Assembly: GCA_016709025.1 (NCBI GenBank)
Contig: JADJEQ010000001.1
Span: 327,782 to 391,781, forward strand
Direction: 5' to 3'
DNA: 64,000 nucleotides
Source of the DNA: Bacteroidales bacterium
GTDB taxonomy: Bacteria > Bacteroidota > Bacteroidia > Bacteroidales > Lentimicrobiaceae
Position 1 is the stretch's first letter; the number at the start of each line of letters is the position of its first letter. Under the pieces are notes generated by a model that was not told the origin of the DNA, searched no databases, and was given only the letters and a program-made list of their open reading frames with translations. The translations under genes were made by a program, and so were the position numbers. Of the stretch, positions 33,338-41,523 are shown piece by piece.

Positions 33338-34609
33338 ATGAGGCTAATATACAGCGCCGGTATCTCTTTTTATTACCTGTTCCTGAGAATTGCCGGGCTG
33401 TTCAGTGTGAAGGCCAGGGCCTGGCACTATGGTCGGAAAGAGTTATTCGATAAGCTTGAAGAAGTTTTTACGGCTCATTATGCCGGAGAAGATCCTGCAC
33501 CGGTTGCGTGGTTCCACTGTGCCTCTCTGGGTGAATTTGAACAAGGCCGTCCTGTGATCGAAGCGTTCCGGGCCAGATTTCCGGGACACAGCATCCTGCT
33601 CACCTTTTTCTCACCTTCCGGTTATATCCATAAACAACAATACCAGGGTGCCGACCATATATTCTACCTTCCCATTGATACCATGTACAATGCCCGGAAA
33701 TTTGTGGCGATTACAAAACCACAGTTTGCGGTTTTTATTAAATATGAGTTCTGGTTTAACTACCTGAATGAGCTTTTTAGTCACCATATTCCTGTTTTTA
33801 CAGTTTCTGCAATATTCAGACCCAATCAGCATTTCTTCAAGTGGTATGGTGGCTGGTTCAGAACCCATCTCCGGAAGATCAACAGGGTTTTCGTCCAGGA
33901 CGAAGAATCTGCGGAACTACTTGCCATGATTGATGTCAAAAATGTCACCATCAGCGGGGATACCCGTTTCGACAGGGTTACAGCAATAAAAGCCAAACAA
34001 CAGCCTTTTCCACATATCGACCGTTTTACCGGTGGAAAACATGTTGTAGTTGCCGGCAGCACCTGGCCGACCGACGATCAGTTACTGTTGTCGTTGCACG
34101 AGAAGACCGGCGATCAGATAAAATTTATCATCGCACCTCATGAAATCAACCTGACCCATATACACGAATTGAATGACAAACTGGGGAATAAGGCGGTTCT
34201 ATACAGCGACGCGCCCGGAACTGACCTGGGTAAAAAACAATTTCTGATCATCGATTCCGTTGGAATTCTTTCGCAACTATACCGATATGCGAGCATCGCT
34301 TACATCGGAGGTGGTTTTGGCGTCGGAATACACAATACACTTGAAGCTGCGGCTTATGGTGTTCCCATATTTTTTGGTCCGAATTATCACCGTTTCAGAG
34401 AAGCACGGGAAATGACAGAAGCCGGAATCGCCATCAGTGTACAGAATTCAGCGGAACTGACCCTCGGAATCATCGGACTGCTCTCAAATCAGTCTCATCT
34501 TGAAGAAGTATCGCACAAAGCCGGTGAATATGTATTATCAAAAACCGGTGCTACCAGGATCATCATCGACGAGCTCAGCCGGCAGATTCACAGCGGGCAG
34601 ATTCAGTAA
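33338..34609 (+). CDS. waaA: 3-deoxy-D-manno-octulosonic acid (Kdo) transferase
   Basis: 423 residues. GT-B glycosyltransferase that adds Kdo to lipid IVA at the inner membrane. An N-terminal hydrophobic anchor is followed by HCASLGEFEQGRPVIEAFR (the Glu in GEFEQ is at the catalytic-base position), then ISGDTRFDR and VAGSTWPTDDQLL, and the donor-binding GGGFGVGIHNTLEAAAYG with PIFFGPNYHRF. All family landmarks are present, so the organism should make a Kdo-containing lipid A. Confidence 0.95.
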   Translation: MRLIYSAGISFYYLFLRIAGLFSVKARAWHYGRKELFDKLEEVFTAHYAGEDPAPVAWFHCASLGEFEQGRPVIEAFRARFPGHSILLTFFSPSGYIHKQQYQGADHIFYLPIDTMYNARKFVAITKPQFAVFIKYEFWFNYLNELFSHHIPVFTVSAIFRPNQHFFKWYGGWFRTHLRKINRVFVQDEESAELLAMIDVKNVTISGDTRFDRVTAIKAKQQPFPHIDRFTGGKHVVVAGSTWPTDDQLLLSLHEKTGDQIKFIIAPHEINLTHIHELNDKLGNKAVLYSDAPGTDLGKKQFLIIDSVGILSQLYRYASIAYIGGGFGVGIHNTLEAAAYGVPIFFGPNYHRFREAREMTEAGIAISVQNSAELTLGIIGLLSNQSHLEEVSHKAGEYVLSKTGATRIIIDELSRQIHSGQIQ

Positions 34610-34801
34610 GATTCCGCGTATAAATAGCAGTTGGCAATAAGCCCGTCTGACCGGCTATAGCTTGCTTATCGTAACTTCATATTGGCCAGCCGGGCAGGCA
34701 GTTGGCAAAGCATCCGGTTTAACATTCGGCATTCTACATTCGTCATTCGTCATTTTTACCCTGAGCGGAGCCGAAGGGCGTCAGTCCTAAACCAAAACCG
34801 T

Positions 34802-34838
34802 TAGCACGCGTCAGAAGATAAGACGCGCGCAAACTGCA
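34802..34838 (+). repeat. GCACGC-type hairpin repeat, copy 2
   Basis: TAGCACGC, GTC, a 9-nt loop, GAC, then GCGCGCAAACTGCA. The flanks agree with copy 1 at 3554-3584, while the inner stem pair is changed on both sides. Confidence 0.6.
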
Positions 34839-34925
34839 TTGAGAAAAGTAAAAAGTCGCAATCGTAACCTCACCCCCATACTCCTCTCCTAAAAGAGAGG
34901 GGAGCCTATACTTAACTTAGATTAT

Positions 34926-35022
34926 TTATTCGTAATTCATCATTCGTCATTCGTCATCGTCATTCGTCATTCATCATTCGTCATTCGTCATTCATCATTC
35001 GTCATTCGTCATTCGTTATTCG
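34926..35022 (+). repeat. Degenerate tandem repeat of ATTCGTC
   Basis: About a dozen units of ATTCGTC, ATTCATC and ATTCGTT in a row, with a similar shorter run at 34728-34755. Copy number is probably variable between strains. Confidence 0.85.
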
Positions 35023-35030
35023 CCACGTCT

Positions 35031-35852
35031 CTATATCAACTCCCGCTCCACCTGGGTGGGATCGTCGAGTTTGAATACAACCAACGCCAACTCCGGGCCA
35101 TTGTGCGCAGCCGAAAATGACCGGGTCCGCCCGAACTCCTGCTTCCAGAATCCGGTAATAGAGGCAGACTCGTGAATATGCCCGTGAAGGGTAATATAAG
35201 GCTGTTTTTGTTCGATAAACCGCTGTATGGCAATACTTCCGACATGCACATCCAGTGGCACATGGTCAATCATCCGGCCGTCGAGCCCTGCCCGGTCGAG
35301 GTGCGACTGGTATGGTGGTGAATGAAACAGGAAAACAGCCTTCTCCATGGATGCATCCTTCGTAAGGGATTCCAGGTCGGATTGTATGGTTGAATAACCG
35401 GTATCATAATCCGGTTCAACCGACCGGTAACCCTCATCAGGTGGAATGCTGCCGGGATCTACATAGCGCGAAACATCATACTTCTCCCAGTCCTTCAACT
35501 GAAATGGTGTTGGCGGTACGAACGGATAACCGTAAAACATGTACGGCCCAAACTTATACTTTGAGTTATTCAGGTACTTCCACAGCTCTTTTTTCTCCCC
35601 TTCCATCAGTTTTGCCTCTTCATCACGATGGTCATCGTTGCCCATGATCACAAAAACATCAGGGTAATTGCAGCCCAGCTGTTTCTGAACCATGCGGAAA
35701 CCCGGAATCAGGTAATCCGTTATAAAATCAGCAATCGGTTTATTGCCGATCTTCTCCGATTTCCTGACATGAGGCAACAGATCTCCTCCCAGAAATACAA
35801 ACGAAGGTTTCCTTTTGATGATTTCCCGGAAGGTCGGTCTGAAAAACTGGTG
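35031..35852 (-). pseudogene. Calcineurin-like metallophosphoesterase lacking its N-terminal part
   Basis: The frame is open from 35852 but has no ATG; the first start-like codon is TTG at 35777. Visible metal-binding blocks: FVFLGGDLLPH (before the TTG, so part of the real protein), VFVIMGNDDHRDEE, AVFLFHSPPYQSH and TLHGHIHES. The first block (Asp-x-His) that should open the domain is absent, and a TGA at 35853-35855 closes the frame. Likely a 5'-deleted or frameshifted gene. Upstream lies intergenic repeat DNA. Substrate unknown. Confidence 0.75.
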
Positions 35853-36101
35853 TCATACAAAATTTGAAGGGCTGCGGGGGGTAACTGTATGATTGCTTTT
35901 GAGGCAGGTGTTGAGGAGTGTGTGAACGTTGTGTCGGCCGGTGACATTTTAATGGTGAACAAGAAATATTAGATAAACACCTTGTATTAAAAATCCATGT
36001 CACGCTGAGCGGAGTCGAAGCGCAAACAACCAGTCCATAGTTATATCCCATTCCCAAATCATAACCTTAACTTGACAAAACTGGTTGTCATAATCTCAAT
36101 T
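35853..36101. other. Intergenic region upstream of the phosphoesterase remnant
   Basis: It includes CTGAGCGGAGTCGAAG (36005-36020) and a short inverted pair CAACCAGT/ACTGGTTG (about 36027 and 36082). The missing N-terminus of the phosphoesterase could not be read in any frame here. Confidence 0.5.
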
Positions 36102-37049
36102 TTAGTCTTCCCCTTCCCTTCTGAGCAATCTGGCCGGGTCGTCCACGGCACCAATCATCACCGCGAAACTTGTTTGTGCTTTTATATCTTCATCTGTTAA
36201 TAAATGAAGGTCAATCAGGCCTCCTGTCAGATAACCGGTGTGCTGGTAGTTTTCCTCGGCGAGGCACAGGCTCCAGCCTTCAATCCATGACTTCAGGCAG
36301 TTTAATTGTTGCCCGTTGGCTCTGTGATGTACAAGCAGGTCAATATCGCTGGATGGACCTTCGGTAGCATTTTTTACACTGCCTATCAGGTAAACTTCGC
36401 TGACCCCGAATTTGGTGAAATCCATCAGTTGGCTGATGCGTTCAGCCATTCTGAAACGCCATTTCCAATGCTGGTCGGAACCGGCCAGAGACAAAACCTG
36501 CCCGTTACCATTACCATTCTCACTTTCATTCTCTTTGCCGGCTTCCAATGCCTTGAGCGAATTACGCAATCGTTGGTGAAAAATGTAATTGCCCACCTTA
36601 TCGGCAATTGTATTCAGTAGCTTCTGTTCTTCAGGCAGAAACTGGCTACCATTAAATTCCCTGATTAACTGCAGGTATGAAATTATAATTTCACCACTTA
36701 TGTTGTTGTCAATCACAATATCGGCCCTTTGCATCCATTCTGTTTCGCGAAAGTCTTCGCTTGACCAACCATGGTTTTCAAATAAAAACTTTACCTCGCA
36801 AATAGCACCATACTGCCATCCGCCGGGTATCAGTTCAATAATTCCATTGAAAAGTGCATCTAAAGATAAATCGCGGACCGACAGCAATTCATTTATGCGA
36901 TAGAGTGTATTCAGCTCTTTTTCACGTTCCTTCAATCGCTGAAGAACTAGGTTATCTATCATAGAGAATCTTGGTTTTTTAATAATTACCGGAATAACAG
37001 CAGTAAAAGCCTGGTTTATTTTCGGATTATACCGGAGTATTTTATTCAT
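36102..37049 (-). CDS. GAF-like plus nucleotidyltransferase-domain protein
   Basis: 315 residues; an inner ATG ending at 36962 (MIDNLVLQRLKERE) is an alternative start. A helical lead RLKEREKELNTLYRINELL opens a GAF-like sensory domain (to about residue 170). An acidic Asn/Glu linker follows, then a nucleotidyltransferase domain with YLIGSVKNATEGPSSDIDLLVH, the GS...DxD catalytic signature. Such domains move nucleotidyl groups onto proteins or small molecules. I have seen similar nucleotidyltransferase modules beside phosphotransferase/PEP-binding proteins, but none is encoded here. Divergent from pdxA. Confidence 0.75.
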   Translation of the reverse strand: MNKILRYNPKINQAFTAVIPVIIKKPRFSMIDNLVLQRLKEREKELNTLYRINELLSVRDLSLDALFNGIIELIPGGWQYGAICEVKFLFENHGWSSEDFRETEWMQRADIVIDNNISGEIIISYLQLIREFNGSQFLPEEQKLLNTIADKVGNYIFHQRLRNSLKALEAGKENESENGNGNGQVLSLAGSDQHWKWRFRMAERISQLMDFTKFGVSEVYLIGSVKNATEGPSSDIDLLVHHRANGQQLNCLKSWIEGWSLCLAEENYQHTGYLTGGLIDLHLLTDEDIKAQTSFAVMIGAVDDPARLLRREGED

Positions 37050-37152
37050 TAAACCTGAACTGCCCGATCATAGCGGATTTCCGGTAAAAAATGAATAATC
37101 AGGTTCCGGCAGTTAATAATGGCTGAACCATAGCGCTAAAGTAGCAAAATCT

Positions 37153-37160
37153 TATCTTTG
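37153..37160 (+). promoter_or_regulatory. Candidate -7 box of pdxA-murF/alr
   Basis: TATCTTTG, a TAnnTTTG match 18 nt before the pdxA start codon. Confidence 0.55.
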
Positions 37161-37178
37161 CCTTAAATTAAAATTAAT

Positions 37179-38249
37179 ATGAACAGAACACCAGAACTTG
37201 ACACCAAACCGGTCGTCGGGATTACACACGGCGATATCAACAGTATCAGCTATGAAATCATCGTTAAAACATTTATTGATAACAGGATTTTTGAGCTTTT
37301 GACACCGGTTATATATGGCTCGTCTAAGGTTGCTTCCTATCACCGCAAAACGATCAATGTCAGCGACTTCACTTTTAACCTGATAAAAAGGGCCGATACG
37401 GCCAATCCAAAGCGAGCCAACATCGTAAATATCAACGATCAGGAGGTAAAGATTGATCTGGGAAAATCAACCCCATTGGCAGGAGAACTGGCACTTTTGT
37501 CGCTGGAAACAGCCATTGAAGACCTGAAAAAAAATTATCTGGATGTACTGGTTACAGCTCCGATCAACAAAAAGAACATTCAGTCGAAGGACTTTCATTT
37601 TCCGGGACATACCGAGTACCTGGCAAACAAGTTCGGTGTAACCGATTACCTGATGCTGATGGTCAGCAATTCATTGAGGATTGGTGTGATTACCGGGCAT
37701 ATTCCTTTGCGGGAAGTGATCAATGAGTTGAGCGAGGAATTGATACTCAGAAAGATAAAAATCCTGAACCAGTCGTTGTTGAAGGATTTCGGAATACAGA
37801 GCCCACGCATAGCCATTCTCGGACTGAATCCGCATGCAGGCGATGAAGGACTGCTTGGAAAAGAGGAAGCACAAATTATAAAGCCTGCCATCGACAAAGC
37901 CAATGAAATGGGGATCAGGGCTTTTGGTCCGTTCCCTGCGGATGGATTTTTCGGCTCTTCCACGTTTACACAGTTCGATGGCATTCTGGCCATGTACCAC
38001 GACCAGGGGATGCTGCCCTTTAAAACACTCTCATTCGAATCGGGTGTGAACTTTACCGCCGGTCTTCCGATAATCAGAACCTCCCCTGCCCATGGCACTG
38101 CTTACGAGATAGCCGGAAAAGACATTGCTTCGCCCAACTCATTCAGGGCTGCAGTTTACCTTGCCTGCGATATTTTCCACAACAGGCGGGAATATGAATT
38201 GCTGACAGCCAACCCGCTTAAGGCTGTGAAACAGGAAACCGAACACTAA
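37179..38249 (+). CDS. pdxA: 4-hydroxythreonine-4-phosphate dehydrogenase
   Basis: 356 residues. It oxidises 4-phosphohydroxythreonine in the DXP-independent-start branch of pyridoxal phosphate synthesis. Metal-binding histidines are visible in FPGHTEYLA, MYHDQGMLPFK and TSPAHGTAYEIAG, and the N-terminal GITHGDINSISYEIIVKT matches the family. It runs into murF-alr with a 13-nt gap; alanine racemase uses PLP, a neat but possibly accidental link. Confidence 0.95.
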   Translation: MNRTPELDTKPVVGITHGDINSISYEIIVKTFIDNRIFELLTPVIYGSSKVASYHRKTINVSDFTFNLIKRADTANPKRANIVNINDQEVKIDLGKSTPLAGELALLSLETAIEDLKKNYLDVLVTAPINKKNIQSKDFHFPGHTEYLANKFGVTDYLMLMVSNSLRIGVITGHIPLREVINELSEELILRKIKILNQSLLKDFGIQSPRIAILGLNPHAGDEGLLGKEEAQIIKPAIDKANEMGIRAFGPFPADGFFGSSTFTQFDGILAMYHDQGMLPFKTLSFESGVNFTAGLPIIRTSPAHGTAYEIAGKDIASPNSFRAAVYLACDIFHNRREYELLTANPLKAVKQETEH

Positions 38250-38262
38250 TATCTGCAGGAAG

Positions 38263-40743
38263 ATGTTGCAACAAGGGTATCCCCTTGAGATTATAGCGCG
38301 TATGACCGGTGGAAAACTCACCGGCGAACCGGGCAATACAATGATTGAGGAATTGCTGACCGATAGCCGTAAGCTCACCTCACCGGAACGTACCCTCTTT
38401 TTTGCGATTGTTACCCCGCGAAACGATGGCCATCAATACATCGGGGAACTTTACAGAAAAGGCCTCCGCTGTTTTTGCGTTTCAAAGTTGCCTGGAATCT
38501 CCCTGCCCGATGCAGTCTTTATTGAAGTTTCAGATACACTCGAAGCCCTTCAGCAACTGGCCGCAGCGCACCGGGCTTCTTTTTCTGTTCCTGTAATCGG
38601 CATTACCGGCAGCAACGGAAAAACCATCATCAAGGAATGGCTGTGGCAACTGATATCACCGGAGAAAACCATTGTCAGGAGCCCCAAAAGTTACAATTCT
38701 CAAATCGGGGTTCCTTTATCGGTGTGGCAGATGAAAAGCCTGCACAACCTGGCCATCTTCGAAGCCGGAATTTCACAGCCCGGAGAAATGGAACATCTCC
38801 ACCGGATTATCAGGCCAACCATCGGCATCTTAACAAACATAGGTCACGCCCACGATCAGTACTTCAGTTCTCAGGAGCAGAAGACGAACGAGAAATTAAA
38901 ACTTTTCCCCGGAGTTGAACTGCTGGTCTATAACAGCGATGACACCCTGATTTCCGATTGCATCAATAAATCGGGACTGAAAAAAGAAAGTCTCTTCGAC
39001 TGGGGCAGAAGCGAACATGCCCGGCTGAGAATTACCGGCATTGAGGTTGAAAAAACCGTCACGACAATCAACAGTATTTATTCAGGAAAGAATTTATCGA
39101 TTGAGATTCCTTTTTCAGATGAGGCTTCGATCGAAAATGCCATACACTGCTGGGCAATCATGCTCACTTTTGGTTACGGCCCCGACGTTACGGCCAGCCG
39201 CATGAAAAAGCTTACCCGCGTGGCCATGCGCCTGGAAATGAAGGAAGGTATCAACGGGTGCTCGGTCATTGACGATGCTTACAGTTCCGATCCCGATTCC
39301 CTGGCCATCGCACTCGATTTTATGGTTCAGCAGAATCAGCACCACAAGCGAACGGTGATTCTCAGTGATATGATGCAGGGAAGCCCTGATGAAGCCGGAT
39401 TGTATAAGGTTATCGCCGGTTTGCTTTCCGACAAGGGAGTAAATAAACTGATAGGGATAGGACCGGCATTGATGCGACACAGAGAGCTGTTCACGATGGA
39501 GAAAAGCTTCTACCCATCGACAGAAGCATTTATATCCGGGTTTAAATCAATTTCTTTCAGAAATGAAACCATACTGCTGAAAGGTGCCCGGATTTTTGAG
39601 TTTGAACGGATAAATCAGCTTCTACAGCAAAAGTCGCACGAAACCATACTGGAAGTCAACCTGAATGCCCTGGTTCATAACCTGAATTATTACAGGACAT
39701 TGCTGAACCCGGGAACGAAACTGATGGCGATGGTCAAGGCTTTTTCATATGGCAGTGGCAGTTTTGAAATCGCCAATGCATTGCAGTTTCACCGGGCCGG
39801 TTACCTGGCAGTCGCCTATGCCGATGAGGGTGTTGAACTTCGCAAAGCAGGTATCAGCCTGCCGGTGATGGTGATGAATCCGGAGGAAAGCGGTATGGAG
39901 GCTATGCTCCACTACAGTCTTGAACCTGAAATATACAATTTCCGCAGCCTGCAAATGCTCCGGAAAGCAATGGGATCATTCGGAAATCCTTCTGAAAGTG
40001 AAATCCTGATACACCTCAAATTAGACACCGGGATGCACCGTCTGGGATTTGAAGAAAGTGATCTCGAAGATCTGTGTAAAATACTACAGGAATCCCCTAA
40101 GATCAGGGTTCAGTCCGTTTTCTCTCACCTGGTCGGCAGCGATGACCCCGGATTGGATGCATTCACCAGGCATCAGATTTCCCTCTTTTCGCAAATGACA
40201 GAAAAGCTTGAAAAGAAACTGGGGTATGGATTTCTGAGGCATATTCTCAATTCGGCAGGCATAGCCAGGTTTCCTGAAGCACAGTTCAGCATGGTAAGGC
40301 TCGGCATTTCGCTGTATGGAATCTCCACAGACCCGGAAGAACAAAAAATGCTCGAAACGGTCACCAGCCTCAAAACCAGCATATCACAGATTAAAACCAT
40401 TCAGCCGGGTGAAACCGTTGGATATAGCAGGGCCTGGACAGCAGGCAAGACAACCACCATTGCTACCATTCCGATCGGATATGCCGATGGCCTGAGCCGG
40501 CGTTTGGGAAACGGGAAAGGTAAAATGCTGGTCAATGGCCAACTGGCACCGGTAGCCGGGAATATCTGCATGGATATGACGATGCTCGACATTACAGGCA
40601 TTGACGCAGCAGAAGGCGACGAGGTAACTGTTTTTGGTGAAGAATTACCAATTGCCGGTCTGGCAAAGGCCATGGATACCATTCCTTATGAAATATTGAC
40701 AGCAATTTCACGGAGGGTTAAGCGGGTGTATTTTCAGGAATAA
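38263..40743 (+). CDS. murF-alr: Bifunctional MurF ligase - alanine racemase
   Basis: 826 residues. The first ~450 residues are MurF (adds D-Ala-D-Ala to UDP-MurNAc-tripeptide): ATP loop VIGITGSNGKTIIKEWL near residue 112 and NIGHAHDQYF. The last ~370 residues are a fold-III alanine racemase: PLP lysine in MAMVKAFSYGSGS, LDTGMHRLGF, RLGISLYGIS, and GYSRAW with the catalytic Tyr. The fusion couples D-Ala supply to its use and is a known arrangement in Bacteroidota. All key residues that I can check are present. Confidence 0.96.
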   Translation: MLQQGYPLEIIARMTGGKLTGEPGNTMIEELLTDSRKLTSPERTLFFAIVTPRNDGHQYIGELYRKGLRCFCVSKLPGISLPDAVFIEVSDTLEALQQLAAAHRASFSVPVIGITGSNGKTIIKEWLWQLISPEKTIVRSPKSYNSQIGVPLSVWQMKSLHNLAIFEAGISQPGEMEHLHRIIRPTIGILTNIGHAHDQYFSSQEQKTNEKLKLFPGVELLVYNSDDTLISDCINKSGLKKESLFDWGRSEHARLRITGIEVEKTVTTINSIYSGKNLSIEIPFSDEASIENAIHCWAIMLTFGYGPDVTASRMKKLTRVAMRLEMKEGINGCSVIDDAYSSDPDSLAIALDFMVQQNQHHKRTVILSDMMQGSPDEAGLYKVIAGLLSDKGVNKLIGIGPALMRHRELFTMEKSFYPSTEAFISGFKSISFRNETILLKGARIFEFERINQLLQQKSHETILEVNLNALVHNLNYYRTLLNPGTKLMAMVKAFSYGSGSFEIANALQFHRAGYLAVAYADEGVELRKAGISLPVMVMNPEESGMEAMLHYSLEPEIYNFRSLQMLRKAMGSFGNPSESEILIHLKLDTGMHRLGFEESDLEDLCKILQESPKIRVQSVFSHLVGSDDPGLDAFTRHQISLFSQMTEKLEKKLGYGFLRHILNSAGIARFPEAQFSMVRLGISLYGISTDPEEQKMLETVTSLKTSISQIKTIQPGETVGYSRAWTAGKTTTIATIPIGYADGLSRRLGNGKGKMLVNGQLAPVAGNICMDMTMLDITGIDAAEGDEVTVFGEELPIAGLAKAMDTIPYEILTAISRRVKRVYFQE

Positions 40744-40760
40744 CACCTCAATGAAATCAT

Positions 40761-40768
40761 TACATTTG
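40761..40768 (+). promoter_or_regulatory. Candidate -7 box of the GT2 gene
   Basis: TACATTTG matches TAnnTTTG, 23 nt before the ATG at 40792. Confidence 0.45.
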
Positions 40769-40791
40769 CCCATAAATCACTGATTTTCCAT

Positions 40792-41523
40792 ATGACCAAA
40801 CTATCCATCGTAATCCCTGCATACAACGAAGCAGCCACCATTCACCTGATCTTAAACAAGATTATAAAGGTTAAATTCATTTATGATATTCATTTTGAAT
40901 TAATCGTTGTCAATGATTGCTCTAAAGACGGGACAGCAGAAGCGCTGGTAAAATATAAAGACAATCATCCCGACCTTGACATGGTTATATACAACCAGCA
41001 AACCAACCAGGGAAAAGGAGCTGCCATTCATAAGGGAATCGAAATCGCAACCGGTGATTTAATTGTGATTCAGGATGCCGACCTTGAATATGATCCCGCT
41101 GAGTACAACCTCCTGTTAAAACCCTTTATGGAAGGGGTTGCCGATGTGGTTTACGGTTCGCGCTTTATGGGTATCGGGCCACACCGGATCCTGTTTTTCT
41201 GGCACTCCATCGGCAACAGTTTCCTCACTTTTCTGTCGAATATGTTCACCAACCTGAACCTCACCGACATGGAAACCTGCTACAAGATGTTCAGGTCAGA
41301 TATTCTCAAAAAACTAAAGCTGACTGAAACCAGGTTCGGCTTTGAGCCTGAGGTTACCGCCCGCATTTCAAGGGTTCCGGGAATCCGGATTTATGAAGTC
41401 GGGATTTCCTATTATGGGCGCACCTACGATGAAGGCAAGAAAATCGGTGCCAGAGATGGATTCAGGGCGATATACTGTATTTTGAAGTATAATATTTTTG
41501 ATAAGGGAGTCTATAAGAAGTAG
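40792..41523 (+). CDS. Family 2 glycosyltransferase (DPM1-like, soluble)
   Basis: 243 residues, no membrane helix. GT-A fold: LSIVIPAYNEAATIHLIL, QGKGAAIHKGIEIATGD, and the metal-binding DADLEYDP. The later DMETCYKMFRSDIL and GFEPEVTARI blocks resemble polyprenyl-phosphate sugar transferases of the DPM1 type, which make lipid-linked sugars for membrane glycosyltransferases. Its 3' end overlaps the convergent YfhO-like gene by 62 bp. Confidence 0.88.
   Translation: MTKLSIVIPAYNEAATIHLILNKIIKVKFIYDIHFELIVVNDCSKDGTAEALVKYKDNHPDLDMVIYNQQTNQGKGAAIHKGIEIATGDLIVIQDADLEYDPAEYNLLLKPFMEGVADVVYGSRFMGIGPHRILFFWHSIGNSFLTFLSNMFTNLNLTDMETCYKMFRSDILKKLKLTETRFGFEPEVTARISRVPGIRIYEVGISYYGRTYDEGKKIGARDGFRAIYCILKYNIFDKGVYKK

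Larger units (their letters stand above)
34610..35030. other. Repeat-rich intergenic region between waaA and the phosphoesterase
   Basis: No gene. It contains CTGAGCGGAGCCGAAG (34761-34776), the GCACGC hairpin copy 2 (34802-34838) and the 7-bp tandem array (34926-35022). Confidence 0.7.

Noticed and set aside
34926..35022. Tandem array considered as a CRISPR
   Set aside because: The unit is 7 bp with no spacers of constant length and no cas genes.
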